Assembly: GCF_019393635.1 (NCBI RefSeq)
Contig: NC_057861.1
Coordinates: 301,527,468-301,591,467 of the forward strand
From: Dromiciops gliroides
Taxonomy: Eukaryota; Chordata; Mammalia; Microbiotheria; Microbiotheriidae
Direction of reading: 5' to 3'
DNA: 64,000 nt
Part shown: piece after piece, positions 10,109-21,129 of the stretch
Position numbering within the stretch: position 1 is the stretch's first letter
How the letters are laid out: every line of letters starts with the position of its first letter
Made by a program: the position numbers and the translations under genes
The notes under the pieces: model-generated
Databases searched by the model: none
What the model was told of the DNA's origin: nothing
The model's input: the letters and a program-made list of their open reading frames with translations, nothing else

Positions 10109-10690
10109 ACCTTGTTGTTCATCCTTTGGTTCAAAGAAGACCAGTGACATCACAGGATGATGTCTTGACTCCCTCGTGAATTGGATTTAAGTGAGGCAGA
10201 ATTGCACAAAGTTGTCAGCCTCAGTCTCTCTTTGTGGCAAGACATAAGTCAGGATGACTGGCAGTAGCCTGGGATGCAGTGATGACCTTGGCATCTTTGA
10301 TGTCTGACCAAGTTCTAAGTACTTCCTAAGCTCCTACTTTAGCTGCCTTCATGGCAGTTGGAACAAATTGTTCTCATCCGCTCATTCCTCTGGGAGAAGT
10401 CTTCAGCTGCTTAGGGTAGACATACTCCTAACTCACATGTTTGAGGCCTGTTAGTTACCTCAACTTGTTTTAGGCCATCTGCCAAGGTGGTTTTACCATA
10501 GTATGACCACTGCACATGCTTCAGCTTCTTGGAGTCACAGGTGAGTGTTGGCTGAAGGTAGACAGACACCAAAGGTGGCTGAGCAGTCCTGAAAAGGGCT
10601 TGGCAATCCCTCACATGAGAGGTGCTAGTCCTCCCTGAACAGCCCATATACTCTGAATTGATAGCATGACATATAATGAAGCATGATTTC
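10109..10690 (+). repeat. Unclassified interspersed repeat, copy 1 of 4
   Basis: Recognised by comparison within the window with 27105-27292, 38093-38553 (reverse) and 43120-43690. Shared landmarks are GACATCACAGGATGATGTCT, AATTGGATTTAAGTGAGGCA, CATCTTTGATGTCTGACC, CACCAAAGGTGG and GAGCAGTCCTGAAAAGGGCT. No protein coding or LTR ends are visible. I do not recognise the family name. Confidence 0.8.
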
Positions 10691-11700
10691 AAATGTGCCC
10701 TTCACTTTGAACTGAATGTGAAAGTTTATGTGTTTCATACACAATATCACAAGAAAAGTGTTTTTTTCCAACCTGTATGATGATTTAATTCTAGGAAGAG
10801 TTCTAGATCACAATTATATGATAAGGAATTATGAAGAGTAGCCACAAAGGATGAAGAAAAATAGATGCTGGGATACTCACAAATTCGAAGGAGACAAAAA
10901 TCGAAAAAAGGAGCCAGTAATAAAACACCAGGCCTCAGGTGTCTATACACAATTGCCTATACATAATCTCTATACACAAATATCCATACATAAGTAAAAT
11001 ATTGTAGTTAGCAAACAAGAAGAACAAAAGGACCGAACACGAGTAAAGAGTTCCTTCTGGTTGGGGTCTTAAATCAGATAATGGATGACCACTTAGTATG
11101 TAAGTTATAGTGGAAATTCCTTTCATGAATGAATTGAATGAGATGAACACTGAGATTCCTTCCAACTTTTAAATTCTGTAATTCACAATCTGTTTGGAGT
11201 GAAATGTCAGGTTTCAAAGATTTAAGTTTTCTTCTAAAGCAGTTTGCAAAGCATCTCCTGGGCACAAGAAATAGCCATGTACTCTAGGAAGCATCCCTGC
11301 ACAGGCATCCAAGAGGCTTCAAGAATAACGACTTGTAAAGGACAGAATCTGCCAGTGCTGGAGAGTATTCAGGATGAACCACAGCAGGTTGCCAGAGCCT
11401 GAGCGGATTTTCAACAATAGCACTGCTGGAGAAAGAAGTAGCAGAGAGAACCATCCAACTGCACTAATGCCTGGCCACAAGACATCCTGTGAATTGAGGA
11501 CGCTGTCCTTCACTGAGAGACATCATGCTGAATAGAAGGGCTCCCAGCAAATGAAGATGACATCATATAATTTGAATCACTTCTCTTTTTACTAACATTA
11601 CAGTGAAAAATAGGTCAGGTCTATAAAACCACAATGATCCATGTGATTGTAATGAAAAAAACCAGAAACCTCTATTGTTTCATCAAACCATATTATCCTA
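10691..11700. other. Unrecognised noncoding stretch
   Basis: No known repeat or exon recognised. A 64-residue minus-strand frame (11319-11513) has a hydrophobic stretch (GWFSLLLLSPAVLLL), but no start context, splice sites or recognised homology, so it is not called as a gene. Confidence 0.5.
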
Positions 11701-11734
11701 AGACGAATAAGTTTGGTACAGTGGATAGAGTTAC

Positions 11735-11935
11735 AAAAACAGAGAATTGGAATTAGAAGGGAACTCTGTAGCCAATTAGTCCAATGTTTACCCAAAAGGA
11801 AACCCCCTTACAACATGCCTCAGCCTTTGCTCAAAGACTTCCAGTGATGGGGAACCTACTACCTCTCAATGTAGCTCATTCTGCTTTTGGAAAGCTCTAA
11901 TTGACAGATAGGTCTTCAGTACTTTGGAATACTTG
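11735..11935 (-). mobile_element. CR1/L3-like LINE 3' fragment
   Basis: Blocks such as CTTCCAGTGATGGGGAACCT followed by TACTACCTCTCAATGTAGC and AGCTCTAATTGACAGATAGG resemble the antisense 3' region of CR1/L3-type LINEs seen also at 30.8-31.2 kb. Confidence 0.5.
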
Positions 11936-11989
11936 GGTTGAAGGTAGTATTTCTGAATGCAAGAAGGATAATGAAAAAAATATGACAAT

Positions 11990-12500
11990 CAAGAGTCAAT
12001 TAATATTTCTTAAGTAGTTACTATAGAAAAGGCACTGTGTTAAGTACTAGAGATAACTATATGAAAAGACAGTTCTTGATTTCAGGGAATTTGCGATACA
12101 ATTTTGATCTAATTTTGTGGGTTCACAAAAGAAAGTTGAAAAGTAGGAGAAGGTACACAAGTTAGGGGCATGGGAGTGCAGTAAGGTAGGAAATGATATC
12201 TTGTTCTCAGCTTCCTCCTTAAATGGAAGTTTTGGAGTTCATGGCTTCATCCTCCAATTAGGAAGCAAAGGATAGTGATGATGTGTGATTTCTAAAGCTC
12301 ACTGTATCTTGCAGAATATTGATGTTAATAAATGTACATTTCCTTTCTTCAGTAGAACTATAGTAGTAAGCAGTTGCTTGGTATTTGGTCAATGTATTTT
12401 GAAATGTGTAATAACATCATTAAAATCTATGTTTAGTTTTATCTTTATACCCCCAGTGCTTAGCACCATGCCTGACACAACAGAATCTTAATAAAAAATG
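11990..12500 (+). repeat. L2-like LINE tail fragments
   Basis: AATATTTCTTAAGTAGTTAC then AGGCACTGTGTTAAGTACTA at 12000-12060 is the L2-like tail. A further piece (CAGTGCTTAGCACCATGCCT) is near 12455. Between them is unrecognised sequence. Confidence 0.55.
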
Positions 12501-12659
12501 TTGATTTATTAATAAGATGGAAAATAACCCATGTTCTAGATTCTTTGAGTTGTTAAGTCTCTGTCCCCTAAAATGGATTTATATTTCTTTTGTATATATT
12601 TTATACTTATTTGTGAACATGTTATTTTCCTCTAGTAGCATAAAAACTTCTTTTTAAAA

Positions 12660-12830
12660 AGACTTTTATATTTATTTCCTTAAATATTTCCCAATTATAG
12701 GTAATTTTTTAAACATTCGTTTTTAAGAAAAATTAAGTTTCAAATTCTTTCCTTCCTTCCCACCCATCCCCTCTCCTTGAGAAGGCAAGAAATATATCAA
12801 TTTTACATGAGAATTCATAGCATATAAACT
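12660..12830 (-). mobile_element. L1 3'UTR fragment
   Basis: AT-rich tail followed by CAAATTCTTTCCTTCCTTCC and CATCCCCTCTCCTTGAGAAG, the same order as in the other minus-strand L1 3' ends. Confidence 0.6.
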
Positions 12831-12966
12831 TCTTTTAGACCAAAAATATTTCCTTTTTGTCTTTATATTCCTAGTCCCTAGCATTATACCTACCATACCA
12901 TAGGTACTTCATAGGTCACAGAATCACATAATCATAGATTTAAAACTAGAAAAGAACTTGGGAGTG

Positions 12967-13388
12967 TAAGGGCTGAAATTCTAGCTATACTGTCTAAAAT
13001 ATCTAATGAGTGGTCGCCAATAAATTATAAGCTTTAGCAAGAGCATTTAAATGTTTAAGTATTTATTAAAGAGCATTAGGATAAAAGAAAAAGGTAAAAA
13101 TCTATTTCTATGAGACCCTATCATCTGACCCACCATGGCAAGGTCAGGAACCAAAAAGAGAGAGAACCCCTCTGCCAGCATCTGCTTCCTACTTCGTATC
13201 CTCCTCCTAGAAATGGGAGGCTCCTCAAGTTGATTGGCTGGTAGCCTTGATAGACAGTACCCACAAGCAAACACCACTTCCTGACACTAAGGACCTTGAC
13301 CACATGGCTTGCTCTCAGAGGCCTTCACCTCATGGCAGCACTTTGCTATAGTAAGTCTCCAGCAGGTGGTGTCATTCCAATTGTTACA
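12967..13388 (-). mobile_element. Solo LTR, second family
   Basis: A 422-bp block. On the minus strand it starts TGTAACAATTGGAATGAC and ends GCCCTTA, with an AATAAA signal (complement near 13065). Perfect 6-bp duplication GGAGTG on both sides (12961-12966, 13389-13394). Its middle (AATCAACTTGAGGAGCCTCC) also matches the LTR at 27994-28562, so the families are related. No retroviral genes attached. Confidence 0.85.
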
Positions 13389-13451
13389 GGAGTGATTGAA
13401 TTGAGTTGAATTTATGAGAGCAAAACAACAAAAATCACATATCAGAAATAA

Positions 13452-15410
13452 TGGGGCAAGATGGTGGAGTAAGACAGGTACTCATGTAAGCTCTCCTAAA
13501 TTACCCTCTGAACAACTTAAAATAATGCCTCAAAATGAATTTTGGGGCAGCTGAACCAACAAAAGGATGGGATGAAACAATTTTCCAGCCCAAGACAGCT
13601 TAGAAGCTCAACAGTAAAGGTCTGTCTCACTGGGGTGAGAGTAGAACACCATCCAGCACAGGTGGCCTGGCAAGCCAGTGGTAGACTGTATCCCCAAAAG
13701 GCAGCAATTAGGTCCTGTGCCCTGGCTAAAGCCAGAAGTGAGGCCCCACCTCAGCAAATCTGTATAGGCCTTGAGGGCAACTGAATTAACAGTTATGATT
13801 TCTGGAGCTCTCAGTCCACAGATGGTAAGGTGACTGGACAACTGGTCAGAAGGAAATTACAAGGGACTCTTTGCTAGCATTGGGTTGCATTGCCCAAATG
13901 GGGATCTGAGGAATAAACCTTGACCACAGTCCTAGGGTAAGAAGGTATACTGGAACACTAGAGCATGTGGTTAAGGGAAACAGGGACCTTGGTCACAGAT
14001 CCAGGGTGGAGAAAAGTCTTTGCGGCTGTTCATAGAGCAGAGCACAGGCCATGAAAGTAGTGACCACCTTGGAAGAGCTAAAACTTATAGGTTCCCAGAA
14101 TTAGCTCTGAAAATAGCAGGATGAAAAACCTGAAGCTTGAGACAGTGGCCCCTCTACCCCAGGAGCAGAGCCAAATTTTGATATAAAGTTAAAAGTAAAA
14201 AAATAGGATTGAAAATTTAGCAAAAAAAGTAAAAAGAACCTGACCATAGAAAGTTACTATGGTGACAGGGAAGATCAAAACACAAACTCAGAAGAGGACA
14301 ATAATGTCAAAATGTGAAGCCTGGAGAAAAATGTGAATTGGTGTCAGACCCCCCAAAATTCCTGGAAGAGCACAAAAAAGAATTTAAAAATTAAATAAGA
14401 GAAAAAGAGGAAAAATTGGGAAAAGAAACAAGAGTGATACATGAGAATCATGAAGAAAGAGTCAATGGTATGGCAAAGTAAGCAAAAAAAAATAAAATAC
14501 AAAAACATGTATAACAATTAACTGAAGAAAACAACTCCTTAAGTAGCATGGCCCAAATGGAAAAATAGATACAGAAGCTCACTGAAGAAAATAATTCTTT
14601 AAAAATTAGAATTGAGCAACTTGAAATAAATGATTCCATGAGATATCAAAAAGCAATAAAACAGGGGTGGCTAGGTGGCGCAGTGGATAAAGCACCGGCC
14701 CTGGATTCAGGAGTACCTGAGTTCAAATCCGGCCTCAGACACTTGACACTTACTAGCTGTGTGACCCTGGGCATGTCACTTAACCCCCATTGTCCCGTTT
14801 AAAAAAAAAAAAAGCAATAAAACAAAATCAAAAGAATAGAGAAGAAGATAATGTGAACTATCTCATTGGAAAAACACTTAGAAAATAGGTTTGAGAGATA
14901 ATTGAAGAATTATTAGACTATCTGAAAGCCATGATTTAGAAAAAATAGCTTAAACATCATATTTGAAGAAATTATCAAGGAAAGCTGACCTCATATCCTG
15001 GAAGCAGAGGATTAAAAGGAAATCAAAAGAATCCAGCGTTTACCTCCTGAAAAAGATCCCAAAGTGAAAGCTCCAAGGAAAATCATAGCCAAATTCCAGA
15101 ATTTCCAGGTTGAGAAGAAAATACTGCAAGCAGCCAGAAAGAAACAATTCAAAAATTGTGGAGCCAAAGTCAGAAGTACATAGTATTTAGTAGCTTCTAC
15201 ATTTAAGGATTAGGGGGCTTGGAATATGATATTCTGGAAGGTAAAGGAGCTAGTATAATAACTAAGAATCAACTGCCTAGTGAAACTGAGTATAATTCTT
15301 TGTTGGGAAAAATAGATATTTAATGAAATAGAGGACTTTCAAGCATTTCTGATAAAAGACCAGAGCTTAACAGAAAATTTAGGTTTTTGTGCTAAAATTC
15401 TGTTCTATTA
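13452..15410 (+). mobile_element. L1/HAL1 5'UTR, ORF1 and downstream region
   Basis: Starts GGGGCAAGATGGTGGAGTAA (the L1 head). It continues through a 5'UTR with ACAATTTTCCAGCCCAAGAC and ORF1 (about 14200-15190). ORF1 traces include TCTGAAAGCCATGA and CAAGCAGCCAGAAAGAAACA, the ORF1p C-terminal block. It ends about 220 bp after ORF1 without a clear poly-A. Multiple frameshifts and stops. Either a HAL1 (ORF1-only) element or an L1 cut before ORF2. Confidence 0.7.
14664..14808 (+). repeat. Marsupial tRNA-derived SINE
   Basis: Complete SINE inside the L1/HAL1, flanked by the duplication AAAAAGCAATAAAACA (14648-14663, 14809-14824). Confidence 0.93.
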
Positions 15411-15454
15411 CTTGTGCTGATATGTCTTTTTAATCTGGTACATGCTTTTGTCCA

Positions 15455-17030
15455 ATTAATTTTTTAAAAAAATAAACATTTATATTTAAAGCTTTGAGTT
15501 ACAAATTCCATCCTTTTTTTCCTTCCTCTCCTCCCTGAGGTGATAAGTAATCAGATATAGTTTATACATGTGCAATTAATTAAAACATTACCATATAAGT
15601 TATTTTGTATAAGAAGACTCAAATAAAAGAGAAAAAATGAAAGAAAGTGAAAAATAGCTTGCTTCAGTCTGTGTTCAATCAATATCAGTTCTTTCTTTGG
15701 AGATGAATAGTATGCTTCATCATTAGCCCTTTTGGATTGTCTTGGATTATTGTATACTGAGAATAGTTAAATCATTCACAATTCTTCATCAAACAACATT
15801 GCTGTCACTGTATACAATGTTCTCCTCATTTTGCTCACTTTGCTAGACATCAATTCATATAAGTCTTTCCAGGCCTTTTTGAAATTATTCTGTTTGTCAT
15901 TTCTTATAGCACAATAATATTCCATTACAATCTTATACCACAGTTTGTATATCACTTACCCAATTGATGGGCATCCCTTTGAATTCTAATTCTTAGCCAC
16001 TACAAAAAGAGCTGATATAAATATTTTTGCACGAATAGATATTATCATTTAAAAAAATTTCTTTCGGATATAACCCTAGTAGTGGTTCTGCTGGATCAAA
16101 GGGTATGCACAGTTCTATAGCCTTTTGGGCATAGTTTCAAACTGCTTTCCAGAATGGTTGGATCTTTTCACAATTATACCAACAGTGGATTAGCATCCCA
16201 GATTTCCCACATCTTCTCCAACATCCAATATTTTTATTTTTTGTTATATTTGCCACTCTTATAGGTGTGAGGTAGTACCTTAGAATTGTTTTAATGTGAA
16301 TTTCTCTGATCAATAGTGATTTAGAACAATTTTTCACATGACTAGAGATAGCTTTGATTTCTTCAAAAAATGCCTGTTCACATCCTTTGACCAGTTATCA
16401 ATTGGGGAATGACTTGTATTCTTATAAATTTGACTCAGTTCTCTATATATTTGAGAAATGAGGCCTTTATCAGAGATACTTGCTGCAAAAATTCTTCCTC
16501 AGTTTTCTGCTTTCCTTATATAATCTTGGTTGCATTGGTTTTGTTTGTGCAAAAGCTTTTTAATATAATATAATGAAAATTACCTATTTTACATTTTGTA
16601 ATGCTCTCTATATCTTCTTTCATCCTAAATACTTCTTCTTTCCATAAATCTTACAGATAAACTATTCCATGCTCTCTTTTATGTATAAATCATGTACCAT
16701 TTTGACCTTATTTTGGTATATGATGTGAGATGTTGGTCTATACCTAGTTTCTGCTATACTATTTTCCAATTTTCTCCGAAGTTTTTGCAAAAGCTTGGAT
16801 TTGGGGGTTTATCTTATAATAGATTACGCTAGACATTTACTATAGTGTAATTCATACTTATTCTATTCCACTGATCTACCTCTCCATTTCTTAGGCAGTA
16901 CCAGATTGTTTTGATAATTACTGCTTTATAATACAGCTTGAGATCTGGTACTGCTAGACCACCTTCTTTAGCATTTTTTTCATTGATTCCTTTGATATTC
17001 TTGAGATTTTGTTCTTCCAGATAAATTTTC
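15455..17030 (-). mobile_element. L1 3' half, left part of split element
   Basis: Minus-strand L1 3'UTR and ORF2 C-terminal region, collinear with 22159-23850. It stops at the duplicated target site ATAAATTTTCTT and resumes at about 19740 on the other side of a nested element. Heavily decayed reading frame. Confidence 0.85.
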
Positions 17031-17109
17031 TTTTAAAAAAATTTTTATTTAGAATTTTCCCAAGTTACATGTAAAAAAATTTTAAAAACTATTTTTTTTT
17101 CACATTGAT

Positions 17110-17252
17110 ATTTTTTAGTGAGGCAATTGGGGTTAAGTGACTTGCCCAGGGTCACACAGCTAGTGAGTGTTAAGTGTCTGAGGCCGGATTTGAACTCAGG
17201 TACTCCTGACTCCAGGGCAGGTGCTCTATCCACTGCACCATCTAGCTGCCCC
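17110..17252 (-). repeat. Marsupial tRNA-derived SINE
   Basis: Complete reverse copy in the 3' part of the nested element, flanked by CACATTGAT (17101-17109, 17253-17261). Confidence 0.92.
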
Positions 17253-17956
17253 CACATTGATTTTTTAAAACTTTGTGTTCTAAATTTTCTTCCTCCCTCC
17301 CTCCCTCCTCAAGCCTCCCTTATGAAATAAAGTAATTCAATATAAGTCATACAAATGCAGTTATGCAAAACATCTTCACAGTAGTCAGGTTGTGAAAGAA
17401 AATAGACTAACTTTAGAAAGAGGAGCAAACAAAATTATACTTCATTCTGTATTCAGATACCATCAGTTCTTCCTCTGTTGATGGTTTGTATTTTGTCATA
17501 CATCCTTTGGATATCATCCTTCTCATCATTTCTTTCACAATTACTATTGCTAACTGTATTACCCTCCATCCCAATCCCTCTCCTTGATATTGACTCTATT
17601 TTCTATCTTCCTTCATCCTATCCCTCCTCAAAATTGTTTTGCTTTTTACTGCCCTCTCCCCCAATCTGCCCTCCCTTCCTTCGCCTCTCCCCCTCCTTAT
17701 CCCTTCCCCCTTCCACTTTCTCTCAGGGCAAAATATATTAATATACCCACCTGAGTGTGTATGTTATTCCCTCTTTGAGCCAATTCTGATGGGAGTAAGG
17801 TGCGCTCACTCACCTGCTCCTTCTCCATCTTCCCCTCCACTCCATAAACTTTTTCTTGTTTTTTTATGTGAGCTACTTTTCAACAGTCTACCTCTCCCTT
17901 TCCCTTTCTTCCAGTGCATTCTTCTTACCCCTTAACTTTATTTTAAAGATGTCATC

Positions 17957-18070
17957 ATGGGTCAGCTAGGTGACACAGTGGACAAAGTACCAGCCCTGGA
18001 CCCAGGAGGCCCTGAGCCCCAATACAGCCCCAGACATAAGCCACCCCACCCTGCCTGGCCCACAAAAAAT
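17957..18070 (+). repeat. Divergent, shortened SINE
   Basis: Recognisable head (CAGCTAGGTGACACAGTGGA) and CAGGAGGCCCTGAG block, then a C-rich degenerate remainder and short A-run. Antisense to its host HAL1, with an unusual excess of T-to-C changes relative to the other copies. Confidence 0.7.
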
Positions 18071-18315
18071 AAATGCTTTACAGATATCATCCCTTCATAT
18101 TCAATTCATACCTGTGCCCTCTAAGTATATTACTTTCAGCTACCCTATTACTGAGTAAGTTCTTATGAGTTAGAAGAATTATCTTTCCATGTAGGAATAC
18201 AAACAGTTTAACCTTTTAATATCCATCCTGATTTCTTTTTCCTGTTTACCTTTTTATGCTTCTCTAGGGTCTTGTATTTAAAAATCAAATTTTCTATTCA
18301 GTTCAGGTCTTTTCA

Positions 18316-19062
18316 TCATGAATGCCTGAAAGTCCTCTTTTTCATTAAAGTCCCATTTCCCCCCCGAAAGATTATACTCAGTTTTGCTGGGTATGTGATT
18401 CTTGGTTGTAGTCCAAGTTCCTTTGCCCTCCGGAATATCATATTCCATGCCCTCCGGTTCTTTAATGTAGATGCTGCTAGATCTTGTGTTATCCTTACTG
18501 TAGCTCCACAGTATTTGAATTCCTTTTTTTTTTTTCTAGCTGCTTGCAATATTTTCTCCTTGACCTGGGATCTCTGGAATTTGGCTATAATGTTCCTGGA
18601 AGTTTTTCTTTTGGGATCTCTTCCATAAGGTGATCAGTGGATTCTTTCTATTTCTATTTTACCTCCTGCTTCTAGAATATCAGAGCAATTTTCCCTGACA
18701 ATTTCTTTGAAGATGATGTCTAAACTCTTATTTTGGCCATGGTTTTCAGGTAGTCCAATGATTTTCAAATTATCTTTCCTGGATCTATTTTCCAAGTCAG
18801 CTATTTTTCCAAGGAGATATTTCACATTGCCCTCTATTTTCTCATTCATTTGGATTTGTTTTATTGTGTCTTGGTTTCTCATAAAGTCACTAACTTCCAT
18901 TTGTTCAATCCTAATTCTTAGGCAATTATTTTCTTCAGAGAGCTTTTGTATCTCCTTTCCTATTTGGCTTTTCAAGATGTTAACTTTTTTCTCATGACGC
19001 TCCTGCATCACTCTAATTTCTCTTTCCATTCTTTCCTCCATCTCTCTAAATCTTCTTTCCAT
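18316..19062 (-). pseudogene. L1/HAL1 ORF1 (RNA-binding protein) remnant
   Basis: ORF1p of L1 elements is a trimeric RNA-binding protein that packages LINE RNA. Starting at the Met at 19062, a coiled coil (heptads around EERMEREIRVMQERHEKKV and SEENNCLRIRIEQM) is followed by the RRM-like core (YLLGKIADLENRSRKDNLKI, LPENHGQNKS). The C-terminal domain (QAARKKKKEFKYCG ... LQPRITYPAKLS) ends at 18316. A single in-frame TGA at 18634-18636 interrupts it. Upstream of 19062 the frame is lost, probably by a one-base deletion near 19070, so the N-terminus is missing. Otherwise unusually well preserved for this window. Confidence 0.85.
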
Positions 19063-19739
19063 ATCTCCTACTTTTCTTCAAAGTTCCTTTTGAGTGTTTC
19101 CATAGCCTGAGACCAAGTCATATTTTTCTTGGAAGCTTTGAATGTTGGAGCTTTGACTTTGTTATTTTCCTCTTCTGAGGACATATTCTGGTCTACCTTT
19201 TCCCAAAGAAGCTTTCTATCATCTGCTGCTTTCTCTGCTTACTCATCTCAAACTGGAAGCAGATTTCTGATTGAAATCTGATTCTGTATGGTTGGAAGCT
19301 TGGTGTGCCTGTGCCCCTCCCCCACTGCACCTCTGCCACTTGAGTCAGCCCACTGGATCAGAACCCGGGTGCTTCAACTCAATTTCAGCATAGACTGTAG
19401 ACACTTCACTCCAGTCAACTGCCTACCCCCCTCACCATTCCGCAAGTGGAGCTTCAGAAGAAGCTGCTGGTGGTGAAGACTCCCAAGGTTCTGGAGGCAT
19501 GATGTATTCCAGGCTGCATCAGCACTGTGCTCTGAACTCTTCTCTCGGCCTGAATATCAGGTGGTTCCAGTTGTACAATTAAGCTGTCATTGGCTGGAAA
19601 ATAGTCTCACTCTGTTCTTTTGTGGTTTGGGCTGCTCTGGAGGTTGTCTTATGACATTATTTTTGGAATTGTGTGGACAGGCTGTTGAGAGTTTGGGAGA
19701 GTCATACCCTTTCCTCTGCCATCTTGGCTCCACCCCCCA

Positions 19740-20570
19740 ATAAATTTTCTTATTATTTTTTCTAGCTCTATAAAATATTTTTTGATAGTTTTATTGGCAT
19801 GACACTAAATAAATAGATTAGGCAAAATTGTCATTTTTATTATATTGGCTTGGCCTTCTCATAAGCAATCAATATTTTTCTTATTATTTAGATCTGACTT
19901 TATTTGTGTGAAAAGTGATTTATAGTTCTGTTCATATAGTTCCTAGGTTTGTCTTGGCAGGTAGACTTCCTAGTATTTTATATTGTCTACAGTTATTTTA
20001 AATGAAATTTCTCGGGGCAGCTAGGTGGCGCAGTGGATAGAGCACCGGCCCTGGAGTCAGGAGTACCTGGGTTCAAATCTGGCCTCAGATGTTTAACACT
20101 TACTAGCTGTGTGACCCTGGGCAAGTCACTAAACCCCAATTGCCTCACTAAAAAAAAAAAATTTAAAAAAATTAAATATCTCTTTTTGTTTGTTGCTGCT
20201 GGACTTTGTTGATAATATATAGGAATGCTGATGATTTATGTGGATTTGTATCCTGCAACTTTGTTAAAGTTATTAGTAATTTTGAGTAGTTTTTGAGTTG
20301 GTTCTCTAGGATTTTCTAAGTATAACATCATATCATCTACAGAGTGATAGTTTTTTCTCATTGCCTATTCTAATGCCTTTAATTTCTTTTTCTTCTCTTA
20401 TTGCTATAAGTTAACATTTCTAGTACAATATTAAATAATAGAGGTGATAATGGATATCCTTGCTTCACGCCAATTGTATTGGGAAGACTTCTGGCTTTTC
20501 CTCATTACAGATAATGCTCACTGATGGTTTTAAGTAAATATTATCTAGTCCTTTAAAATAATATTAAAAT
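19740..20570 (-). mobile_element. L1 ORF2 RT region, right part of split element
   Basis: Continuation of the L1 at 15455-17030. It covers the same reverse-transcriptase blocks as 23860-24490 (GCTGCTGGACTTTGTTG, CATCATATCATCTAC, AATAATAGAGGTGATAATGG). It ends near 20570, so it is 5'-truncated. Interrupted by a SINE. Frame broken. Confidence 0.82.
20014..20173 (+). repeat. Marsupial tRNA-derived SINE
   Basis: Complete copy with A-rich tail. Flanks AAATTTCTC / AAATATCTC (20005-20013, 20174-20182) form an 8/9 duplication. Confidence 0.9.
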
Positions 20571-20579
20571 TGTAGGATT

Positions 20580-21115
20580 TCAGGTACCCTTGCTGCCCTC
20601 ATTGTCCTTCTTTGAATATACTTCCCCATGTATATGTCTTTCTTACTTGTGACACCTAGAAATGAACACAATAGTCCAGATATGTCCTGATTAGGGCAGA
20701 AGTCAGGACAATTTTCACATCCCCCACTCTGAACACTGTATCATTGTAAATACAGTCTAAAATCTCATTAGCTCTCTGGCTGTAATGTCAAGGTGTTGAC
20801 CTATAGTGAGTTTATAGTTTATTAAAGCCTCTAAGTCTATATATTAATTGATGTTGAGCCACATATCCCTCAGCCTTCACTTAAAAAGTTGATTTTTGAT
20901 ATCCAAGTGGAGTACTTTACCTTTATCCCTATTCAATTTCATGTCATTGCTTTAGCCCACCATGGGCTTTAGATGATTATGGAACTGAATATCTTTGTTA
21001 TTCTTCCCAATTTTGTGTCATTGGCAAATTTGTCAAGTTTTTATCAAAATAATAAGAATGTTTGAACAGGCTATTATCATACACCACAGAACCTCATGGT
21101 ACCAAAGTAGAAATG
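20580..21115 (-). mobile_element. CR1/L3-like LINE 3' fragment
   Basis: Antisense CR1/L3-type sequence with the ordered blocks ACACAATAGTCCAGATATGT, CTGATTAGGGCAGAAGTCAG, TCTCATTAGCTCTCTGGCTG, TACTTTACCTTTATCCCTAT and TTTGTGTCATTGGCAAATTT. Old and frame-broken. Confidence 0.7.
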
Positions 21116-21129
21116 TCTAGGTTGACATA

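Larger units (their letters stand above)
17031..19739 (-). mobile_element. Nested HAL1-like (ORF1-only) LINE
   Basis: A roughly 2.7-kb minus-strand element bounded by ATAAATTTTCTT copies near 17021-17032 and 19739-19751, inserted in the L1 that spans 15455-20570. Reading its own strand: head GTGGAGCCAAGATGGCAGAG, about 620-bp 5'UTR, ORF1 (about 19120-18316), then about 1.25 kb of 3' sequence with no endonuclease or reverse transcriptase. The ORF1-only layout with intact 5' head and flanking duplications fits the HAL1 class, mobilised in trans by L1. An internally deleted L1 is the alternative. Two SINEs sit within it. Confidence 0.75.

Noticed and set aside
11319..11513. 64-residue hydrophobic minus-strand frame
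   Set aside because: No recognised family, no splice context, short length. Hydrophobic frames arise easily from T-rich sequence.
14664..14808. tRNA genes suggested by A/B-box motifs in the SINEs
   Set aside because: The motifs sit within SINE bodies with poly-A tails and target duplications, and no complete cloverleaf was found.
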